From contig JADLKH010000001.1 of NCBI GenBank assembly GCA_015657435.1, forward strand, positions 261,262 through 279,562: a stretch of 18,301 nucleotides of DNA. Direction: 5' to 3'. This document shows positions 13,396-18,301 of the stretch, piece after piece. The number at the start of each line of letters is the position of its first letter. Positions within the stretch are counted from its first letter, which is position 1. The DNA comes from Synergistales bacterium. GTDB lineage: Bacteria > Synergistota > Synergistia > Synergistales > 79-D21. The notes below the pieces were generated by a model. That model did no database searches. It saw nothing but the letters and a program-made list of their open reading frames with translations, and had not been told where the DNA came from. Both the position numbers and the translations under genes were made by a program.

Positions 13396-14277
13396 ATGGC
13401 TAGATTCATAAATCCCTTGCGTTATCCAGGCGGAAAAAGAACGCTAACAAATTATATCGATTCACTTTTATTAGCAAATAACCTAAAAGGGTGTACTTTT
13501 TTTGAACCTTACGCAGGTAGCGCAGCTGTAGGGTTAGAGCTCTTAATGAGAGGGAATATTGGCTCTCTCATAATATGCGAGAAAGATATCATGATATTTT
13601 CCTTCTGGAAAAGCGTCTTTTACTACACAGAAGAGCTTTGCCAAAAGATTTATTCTACGCCTATAACCATACAAACTTGGGATTCCCTGAAACCCTTAAG
13701 AGATCAGCAGAGTTTAAATCCCTCTCTTACTGTAGAGATCGGCTTTGCGGGATTATTTTTTAATCGTACTAACTTTTCTGGGATATTAAGCGCAAACCCC
13801 ATTGGAGGTATAAACCAAACATCGAAATATCCTATAGACTGCAGATTTAACAAAGCAAGAATTATTAATCTTATCCAAGACATATCAAAATACAAAGATA
13901 ACATAGAAGTGCACAACGATGACGCCATTATTTTTATGAAATCGTGCGAGCACCGTTTTTTCAGAGATCAATGCTTCGCATATTTTGATCCTCCTTACTA
14001 TCATAACGGCCCAAGATTATATAGACATTTTTATACTGATAATGACCACATAAAACTTTCAAAATATGTGAAAGGAGTACGTAATTTAGATTGGATAATT
14101 AGCTACGATGATGCCCCTTTTATTTGTGCCCTATATAGCAATGCCAAAGCGGAATATAGGCCGTTTTCTTTAGACTACTCCTGCGCTCCAAAGGTTAGGA
14201 CTAGTGGCAGGGAATTATTAATTTCTAATCTCCCCCTACCTCCTCTTGATATCCCTAAAGCGATAGCAATGGGCTAA
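13396..14277 (+). CDS. Dam-type (D12 class) adenine-N6 DNA methyltransferase
   Basis: A 293-residue enzyme of the alpha group. The N-terminal NPLRYPGGKR (6-15) and FFEPYAGSAAVGLELL (35-50) are the Dam-type SAM-binding motifs. GLFFNRTNFSG is typical of D12 methylases, and YFDPPYYHN (DPPY at 198-201) is the catalytic motif. ISYDDAPF and RTSGRELLISN complete the fold. The target sequence is not readable. It starts 12 bp after the ParB-like gene with GAGG ahead, so the two form an operon. No classical endonuclease is adjacent, which leaves the ParB-like protein as the possible effector or partner. Composition is AT-rich and unlike the preceding cytosine-methylation block. Confidence 0.9.
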   Translation: MARFINPLRYPGGKRTLTNYIDSLLLANNLKGCTFFEPYAGSAAVGLELLMRGNIGSLIICEKDIMIFSFWKSVFYYTEELCQKIYSTPITIQTWDSLKPLRDQQSLNPSLTVEIGFAGLFFNRTNFSGILSANPIGGINQTSKYPIDCRFNKARIINLIQDISKYKDNIEVHNDDAIIFMKSCEHRFFRDQCFAYFDPPYYHNGPRLYRHFYTDNDHIKLSKYVKGVRNLDWIISYDDAPFICALYSNAKAEYRPFSLDYSCAPKVRTSGRELLISNLPLPPLDIPKAIAMG

Positions 14278-14330
14278 CCTTAGCTTTTAGTTCGCTCTCC
14301 ATTTTCGTTGGGTTTTTATAAACTTTATTC

Positions 14331-14387
14331 TTCGGATAATTATTCTGACTATAAAAAAATGCATTTCGAATAATTATTACTAGTAAT
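14331..14387. repeat. Direct repeats and a perfect palindrome near the integrase 3' end
   Basis: TTCGGATAATTATT (14331-14344) recurs as TTCGAATAATTATT (14365-14378), 34 bp on. The second runs into the perfect 12-bp palindrome ATTACTAGTAAT (14376-14387). They lie between the convergent Dam-type and integrase genes. They could be protein-binding sites for recombination or control, or simply AT-rich noise. Confidence 0.45.
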
Positions 14388-14406
14388 GACTCGCGCGTTT
14401 TTCCTA

Positions 14407-15576
14407 TTAAGTACCCACGACATTTATTAGATTTTCTAACCAATCTGCCCAAGTCTGCATCATCCGCCTGCGCACTTCCAAGAGTTCGGCAAAGTTGTAA
14501 GCTGCTCTCACACTGTTCCTCTCCACATGCGCCAGTTGACGCTCGATTGCATCGGCAGACCACCCCAGCTCATTCAGGGTCGTCGAGGCCATGCTCCTGA
14601 AGCCGTGCCCTGTCAATTCCTCTTTCTCATACCCCATGCGCCTCAGAGCCGCGTTAACGGTGGCATCTGATATGGGGCGGGCGAATGTTCTCACCGAGGG
14701 GAAAAGATAGCGCCCTGCGCCCGTTATGGAACGTATCTGGGCAAGGACATCGAGAGCCTGTCTGGAAAGCGGGACAACATGAGGACGGTCCATCTTCATC
14801 TTCGCGGCAGGGATCTTCCACTCGGCCTTCTCAAGGTCGAACTCGGACCATTCTGCCTGTCGGAGCTCTCCTGGACGAACGAACGTCAAGATCCCAAGGT
14901 GCATCGCACACTTGATGATGACCGAGCCATCATATCCCTGGATCGCCCTCATAAGAGCGCCTATCTTTTCGGGTTCGGTAAAGGTGGCCATATGTTTCCG
15001 CCTGACGGGAACAAGAGCCCCGCGGAGATCTGCGGCCGTATCCCTCGGGCATCTCCCCGTGGCAATTCCGTACCGGAAGACCTGGCTGCAGTGCTGGAGG
15101 ATGCGGTGCGCCATCTCATGCTTCCCCTGCCCCTCGATCTTTCGTATCACCTCGAGAAGCTCCATTGGCTGAATTGCCTCTATGGGACGATCCCCTATGT
15201 AGGGGGATACCAGGCGCCTGAGCCTGGACTTGATAGCTTCTGCATGGTCTGGATCTCGTATCGGAAGGACTTTCTTTTTTATCCACTCCCCGGCCACGTC
15301 GTCGAACGTACAGCCGGCAGGAGCTTCCTTGAAGGGGTTTTCGCCCGCGGATATTTTAGAGTGGATCTCGTCTCGTTTTGTCCGGGCCTGGGCAAGCGTA
15401 ACCCTGGGATAGACGCCAAGGCTGCGCTTGACCTCCTTGCCGTTGAGCCAGACCCGGATCCTCCAGTACTTCGCCCCGTTCGGCAGGATCTCGAGATAGA
15501 GTCCCCTGTCGTCCCGCAACATGTACGGTTTCTCCCGGGTTTCCAGTTTCCGGATACGTGTGTCCGAAAGCGGCAT
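14407..15576 (-). CDS. int: P4-type tyrosine recombinase (integrase)
   Basis: A 389-residue site-specific recombinase. It has an N-terminal DUF4102/arm-binding domain (SDTRIRKLETREKPYMLRD, GLYLEI, YWRIRVWLNGK, LGVYPRVTLAQAR), a core-binding domain (about 90-190) and the catalytic domain. Catalytic residues seen are R234 (FVRPGELR), H324 and R327 (TGHGFR), H350 (QLAHVERN) and Tyr360 (VRAAYN). The set is complete, so it should be active. It integrates the element at the 3' end of the adjacent tRNA-Asn. The start is ATG 15576, with GGAGGTG 6 nt upstream and the conserved MPLSDTRIRK next. A longer frame from 15618 lacks both. The 5' region carries a cluster of GTAC motifs. Confidence 0.93.
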   Translation of the reverse strand: MPLSDTRIRKLETREKPYMLRDDRGLYLEILPNGAKYWRIRVWLNGKEVKRSLGVYPRVTLAQARTKRDEIHSKISAGENPFKEAPAGCTFDDVAGEWIKKKVLPIRDPDHAEAIKSRLRRLVSPYIGDRPIEAIQPMELLEVIRKIEGQGKHEMAHRILQHCSQVFRYGIATGRCPRDTAADLRGALVPVRRKHMATFTEPEKIGALMRAIQGYDGSVIIKCAMHLGILTFVRPGELRQAEWSEFDLEKAEWKIPAAKMKMDRPHVVPLSRQALDVLAQIRSITGAGRYLFPSVRTFARPISDATVNAALRRMGYEKEELTGHGFRSMASTTLNELGWSADAIERQLAHVERNSVRAAYNFAELLEVRRRMMQTWADWLENLINVVGT

Positions 15577-15596
15577 TTGCAACACCTCCGGGCCAC

Positions 15597-15668
15597 CGTA
15601 CAACTTTTCGGCGTACAACTCTGAGGTACGAAAAAATGTACGGTGATAGTCGATTTTCCGTACATTTT
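15597..15668. promoter_or_regulatory. GTAC-motif cluster upstream of the integrase
   Basis: Five GTAC cores lie in 66 bp, at 15598, 15613, 15626, 15638 and 15660. Two belong to the direct repeat CGTACAACT (15597-15605, 15612-15620; 15 bp apart). Two belong to an exact inverted repeat AAAATGTACGG/CCGTACATTTT (15633-15643, 15658-15668). This is the place for integrase/excisionase arm sites or an int operator. A clear -35/-10 pair was not found. Confidence 0.6.
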
Positions 15669-15700
15669 AGGTTTACCCGAAAAAAGGGTCAATACGCAGA

Positions 15701-15749
15701 AAAGAGGGCCATTTCAAGGTTTTCATGCTTCCCTGAAATGGCCCTCTTT
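15701..15749 (-). terminator. Long hairpin downstream of tRNA-Asn, probable terminator
   Basis: AAAGAGGGCCATTTCA (15701-15716) and its exact reverse complement (15734-15749) form a 16-bp stem with a 17-nt loop, 7 nt beyond the tRNA 3' end. Read on the minus strand, the stem ends in CTCTTTTC, a short T run, consistent with ending the tRNA transcript. If integration is at the tRNA 3' end, the hairpin belongs to the element and restores termination. Confidence 0.7.
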
Positions 15750-15756
15750 ATCATTC

Positions 15757-15790
15757 TGGCTCCCCGACGAGGACTTGAACCTCGAACCTA
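15757..15790 (-). other. Probable attachment site (3' half of tRNA-Asn)
   Basis: P4-type integrases usually recombine within the T arm/3' end of a tRNA, leaving a direct repeat of that segment at each end of the element. The integrase is next to this end and points away from it. I found no second copy in the window, so the core length cannot be measured and the limits given are nominal. Confidence 0.55.
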
Positions 15791-15832
15791 GTGGTTAACA
15801 GCCACCCGCTCTGCCGATTGAGCTATCGGGGA
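15757..15832 (-). tRNA. tRNA-Asn (anticodon GTT)
   Basis: A complete 76-nt cloverleaf on the minus strand, CCA included. The acceptor TCCCCGA pairs with TCGGGGA, the D stem is GCTC/GAGC, and the anticodon arm is GGTGG-CTGTTAA-CCACT with GTT in the loop. The T arm is CGAGG-TTCAAGT-CCTCG and the discriminator is G. The 3' end faces the integrase. The gene is whole, so the element carries or preserves the 3' sequence on integration. The promoter is at 15870-15898. Confidence 0.97.
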
Positions 15833-15869
15833 ATCTCCGAACGACACCTTAACAGCTACAGCGGTTGGA

Positions 15870-15898
15870 AATATAGCATAACCTCACCGGGCTGGCAA
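15870..15898 (-). promoter_or_regulatory. Promoter of tRNA-Asn
   Basis: On the minus strand TTGCCA (15898-15893), a 17-nt spacer and TATATT (15875-15870) with an extended -10 TGC just upstream. The start of transcription would be some 30 nt before the tRNA 5' end. Confidence 0.75.
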
Positions 15899-15917
15899 GA
15901 GGTTCATGCTGTCTCTT

Positions 15918-16658
15918 TCAGTGGACTTCCCCTTTCATGCAAAGGGGAAGCTCAAGGTGGCACTTCTCCAGGAGGCCTCGATCCTGAAAGATCTCCTCCG
16001 TCGCCCCGTCCGCCGCCACAGCCCCTTCGTGAAGCACGATCGTTCTGGGACAGACATCCAGGACCAGATCCAGGTCATGCGTGGCGATCAGGCGAGTGTG
16101 CGAGAACTTTTTCAGCAAGCAGATGAGCAGGCGACGCCCCCTAGGATCAAGGCCCGAACTCGGCTCATCCATGACAAGGACATCCGGCATCATCGAAAGA
16201 ACCGTGGCGATCGCCACTGCCCGTTTTTCCCCTCCTGACAGTCTATAGGTTGGACGATCCTCCAGATGGACAGCACCCACGTCCCCCAGCGCCCCCTTTA
16301 CACGCGCGGTCACCTCGCTCGCAGAAAGGCCCTGGTTGAGGGGACCGAAAGCCACGTCATCGAAAACGGTCGGCATAAACAGCTGGTCTTCGGGGTCCTG
16401 GAACAGGAAACCGATCCGTCTCCGGATTTCTCCCACCGTGTTCTTCGAGAGAATCATTCCCCCGAGATTCACGGATCCTTCCGAGGGCATGACCAACCCG
16501 GCAAGTGAGAGGAGCATCGTTGATTTTCCCGCCCCATTCGCCCCCACCACCCCGACCGCTTCGCCGTGTTCGAGCCGGAACGAAAGCCCCCGCAAGGCTT
16601 CCGTTCCATCCGGGTAGCTGAAACAAAGATTTTTGACCTCCAGGAAATGATGACTCAT
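15918..16658 (-). CDS. cbiO: ECF transporter ATP-binding protein CbiO
   Basis: A 246-residue ABC ATPase. Walker A is GANGAGKS (39-46), the Q-loop is FQDPEDQLF with Gln87, the signature is LSGGEKR (140-146), Walker B is VLVMDE (160-165) and the H-loop is THD with His194. It powers cobalt (or nickel) uptake with CbiQ and CbiM at the cytoplasmic membrane. The start at ATG 16658 overlaps the cbiQ stop (ATGA), has GGTGGGG upstream and precedes the conserved HHFLEVKNLCFSY. A start five codons earlier is possible but has no good site. The gene ends about 85 bp before the tRNA. Confidence 0.93.
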   Translation of the reverse strand: MSHHFLEVKNLCFSYPDGTEALRGLSFRLEHGEAVGVVGANGAGKSTMLLSLAGLVMPSEGSVNLGGMILSKNTVGEIRRRIGFLFQDPEDQLFMPTVFDDVAFGPLNQGLSASEVTARVKGALGDVGAVHLEDRPTYRLSGGEKRAVAIATVLSMMPDVLVMDEPSSGLDPRGRRLLICLLKKFSHTRLIATHDLDLVLDVCPRTIVLHEGAVAADGATEEIFQDRGLLEKCHLELPLCMKGEVH

Positions 16659-17446
16659 TGCCCCACCATCCATCCGAACAGCCGGTCCGGCAAATTCTGG
16701 AACCGGACCAGGAGGAAATAGGAAATCCAGGATAAGGTGAAAAGACCGTCTTTAAGCCAGGAGAAGCGTAGGGAACTCAACAACCGAACCTCCCCGTCGA
16801 AGCCCCGGACAAGCATGGCCCGGTGTATCCGCGTGGCTCGGTCAAGCGTCCTCAGGAGAAGCAACCCGATCATCGAGACGGCGCTTGAAAGAGCGATTTT
16901 CGGTCTATTCCCGCGCGATCTCAACTGGTGGGCCCGAACCATTCGGCCGGCTTCACTCTTCAGCAGGAAAAGGTACCGGTGCAGAAACAGCAATTGGGTG
17001 ACCAGGACCCGGGGGACCTTCATTTTTTCAAGCCCAAGACAAAGCTTTTCGAAAGGGCTCGTCATGACCAGAAGAACGGCCGAAGTCACAGCCAGAAGAG
17101 ATCTCAGGGTGATGGAAAAAAACGAAATCCAGCCTCCGGAGAGGGAAAACCACTCGGTCTGTACCAGGATCTGTCGGTCGAAAAGGGGATTGAACAGGCC
17201 GACAAGGAGAACAAAGGGCAGTGCGAAAAGGGTTTTGCGGAAAAGAGCCTTCAGGGAAACACCATAAACGGCTCCGATCACGACGGGATAAAGGACAAGC
17301 GGGGTCAATCGCGAGATTTCGTACTTTCCGAACGAGGTGACCGTAAGAACGAACGCGAAGGTGACGACCCATTTAGCTCTGGGGTCCAGCCGGTCTAACC
17401 GGCTGGACCCCGACGTTGAGTCCGGAAAGGGATAATCCCGGGACAT
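16655..17446 (-). CDS. cbiQ: ECF transporter transmembrane protein CbiQ
   Basis: A 263-residue T component with about five hydrophobic segments (WVVTFAFVLTVTSF, LTPLVLYPVVIGAVYGV, LFALPFVLLVGLF, ITLRSLLAVTSAVLLVM and the C-terminal WISYFLLV). The N-terminal DRLDPRAKW is typical of the family. The coupling helices carry the Ala-Arg-Gly-type motifs (LRSRG and MLVRGFDG) that contact the ATPase. It links CbiO to the substrate-binding CbiM. ATG 17446, with AGGA ahead, lies 16 bp after cbiM. cbiO overlaps its end by 4 bp. Confidence 0.92.
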   Translation of the reverse strand: MSRDYPFPDSTSGSSRLDRLDPRAKWVVTFAFVLTVTSFGKYEISRLTPLVLYPVVIGAVYGVSLKALFRKTLFALPFVLLVGLFNPLFDRQILVQTEWFSLSGGWISFFSITLRSLLAVTSAVLLVMTSPFEKLCLGLEKMKVPRVLVTQLLFLHRYLFLLKSEAGRMVRAHQLRSRGNRPKIALSSAVSMIGLLLLRTLDRATRIHRAMLVRGFDGEVRLLSSLRFSWLKDGLFTLSWISYFLLVRFQNLPDRLFGWMVGQ

Positions 17447-17462
17447 TCCTGTTTCTTGCCTT

Positions 17463-18301
17463 TCAACTCCGGCCGGAAGACACCCGCCTGAGCACGATCC
17501 CGATCATCCCTGCGAGAACGAGGGTAAAGGCGCCTCCCACCAGCCCCGAAACCGTCGTTCCGGGATCCACCGCGGGCCAGCGGGCCGGCTCTTCCGCTTC
17601 AGCCTGCTGGCTCTCATTCGCGGGTGACGCCCGGAAGCCGTAATCGGGCAGGAAGGCCAGTTTTTCCTGGAGAGCCGCAAGGGCTCCGTGAATACCGCCA
17701 GCAGGAGCATCAAGCTCTTCAGTTCCAGAGGTCCTTGCCATGGACCACTCAAGGCCGTCCGGGTAGGAGGAGGCAAACCAGGATAGCGCTCCGCCCGTGA
17801 TAACCGCTGCAACGGCCAGTCCGGCCAGGATCTTGCGGAGAGAGACTCCCTTCATCGAAACGTTCTGAGCGGCGGATCGGAGAACCTCCGGTCGCGCCTT
17901 CCAGACAAACGTCACAACCGCCGCCGTGACCATTCCTTCGACAATCCCAATCGCCAGATGGATGGGCTGCATCAGGACAAGGAAGGTTTTAAAGGGCAAC
18001 TCCGAGATGCCTGAAGCCATCGTTTCGAGGACCACCGAAAAAGCTCCCAACTGGAGTCCAACAACGGCCGCAAGGGTTGCCCCCAGGAGGATACTCTTCT
18101 GCGAGGGTTTATCCCCGGTGATTTTTTTGTAAATGAAGGGATAGGCGAAAAAACAGGGGAAGAAAGCCATGTTGAAGATGTTGCAGCCCAACGCCAGGAT
18201 TCCTCCATCGGCAAAAAAGAGGGCCTGCACAACGAGGACCGAGGAAAGAACAAGGAAGGCGGCATAGGGACCCAGGAGAATCGCCAGGATCATCCCCCCC
18301 C
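17463..18301 (-). CDS. cbiM: CbiM substrate-binding subunit with fused CbiN/PDGLE-like tail, 5' end missing
   Basis: The frame is open to the right window edge, so the true start (usually followed by the HIPDG metal site) is outside. The visible part has the CbiM/NikM core: LLGPYAAFLVLSSVLVVQAL, FADGGILALGCNIFNMAF, LPFKTFLVLMQPIHLAIGIV and EGMVTAAVVTFVW. The C-terminal third adds a CbiN/PDGLE-type module: a membrane segment, then SSYPDGLEWSMA, an extracytoplasmic stretch and a last membrane helix (VGGAFTLVLAGMIGIVL). The fusion joins the S component with its small accessory subunit. Cobalt or nickel specificity cannot be decided without the N-terminus and genomic context. Confidence 0.88.
   Translation of the reverse strand, partial: GGMILAILLGPYAAFLVLSSVLVVQALFFADGGILALGCNIFNMAFFPCFFAYPFIYKKITGDKPSQKSILLGATLAAVVGLQLGAFSVVLETMASGISELPFKTFLVLMQPIHLAIGIVEGMVTAAVVTFVWKARPEVLRSAAQNVSMKGVSLRKILAGLAVAAVITGGALSWFASSYPDGLEWSMARTSGTEELDAPAGGIHGALAALQEKLAFLPDYGFRASPANESQQAEAEEPARWPAVDPGTTVSGLVGGAFTLVLAGMIGIVLRRVSSGRS

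Larger units (their letters stand above)
1..15757. mobile_element. Integrated temperate-phage-like or integrative element (partial)
   Basis: Everything to the left of the tRNA-Asn 3' end is interpreted as one integrated element. It has a P4-type tyrosine integrase abutting the tRNA, a divergent XRE/LexA-like repressor switch, an AlpA-like regulator, a Rha/KilAC antirepressor, an early operon with a replication-type helix-turn-helix protein, and a cargo block of defence-type genes between repressor and integrase. No capsid, portal, terminase or conjugation genes are in view, so prophage versus integrative plasmid-like element is undecided. The tRNA 3' sequence is not repeated inside the window, so the distal attachment site must lie beyond base 1. 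That the whole stretch is one element, rather than nested insertions, is inferred. Confidence 0.75.

Noticed and set aside
14779..15624. Long plus-strand frame of 281 codons
   Set aside because: Lies antisense to the integrase, which has complete catalytic motifs. The product is not protein-like and has no start context.
1..18301. CRISPR arrays, insertion sequences, rRNA genes
   Set aside because: No regularly spaced repeats, transposase motifs or rRNA sequence were seen on either strand.

Overview
The window joins two kinds of DNA. The right end (about 15,757 to 18,301) looks like bacterial chromosome: the end of an ECF-type cobalt/nickel transporter operon (cbiM with a fused CbiN/PDGLE-like tail, then cbiQ and cbiO), followed by a tRNA-Asn(GTT) gene with a clear sigma70-type promoter. 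Everything left of the tRNA 3' end (1 to about 15,757) reads as one integrated temperate-phage-like or integrative element. A P4-type tyrosine integrase lies right beside the tRNA, the usual arrangement for an element inserted into a tRNA 3' end. The far end of the element is outside the window. Host identity cannot be fixed from sequence alone. The GC-rich core genes, strong G-rich Shine-Dalgarno sites and Cbi-type ECF operon fit an anaerobic bacterium; Synergistota or a Gram-positive/Desulfo-type anaerobe is only a guess.

Layout of the element, left to right. (1) 1-1,564, minus: a translationally coupled early operon made of a Rha/KilAC antirepressor, a 73-aa protein and the start of a helix-turn-helix replication-type protein. 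(2) 1,683-1,956: two small ribbon-helix-helix (RHH) genes facing each other with overlapping 3' ends, each next to palindromic operator-like DNA. (3) 1,978-3,338, minus: an AlpA-like regulator, a membrane-anchored lytic transglycosylase and small Cys-containing proteins. (4) 3,394-4,014: small unknown genes, one flanked by a perfect 15-bp inverted repeat. (5) 4,020-5,099: a divergent Cro/CI-like switch. A short XRE protein (minus) faces a LexA/CI-like self-cleaving repressor (plus), with four ACG-N5-CGT operators between them. (6) 5,290-14,277, plus: a cargo block with defence character. (7) 14,407-15,576: the integrase. Cargo between the repressor and the integrase is a common place for accessory genes in temperate phages.

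The cargo is a mosaic of at least three pieces by base composition. The AT-rich 5.3-8.5 kb piece holds a DUF3644-type protein with a HEPN-like RX4H motif and a membrane segment, then a DUF4062 protein and two unrecognised proteins. The GC-rich 8.6-11.5 kb piece is a complete restriction-modification-repair set: an EcoRII-type endonuclease, a C5-cytosine methyltransferase with a fused N-terminal winged-helix domain, and a Vsr T:G mismatch endonuclease. The AT-rich 11.8-14.3 kb piece pairs a 515-aa ParB/Srx-fold protein with a Dam-type (D12) adenine methyltransferase.

The EcoRII-Dcm-Vsr set is well understood by homology. The strongest candidates for something undescribed are the ParB-like/Dam pair and the DUF4062 three-gene unit. 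The overlapping convergent RHH pair and the fully readable operator sets are the most interesting regulatory features.
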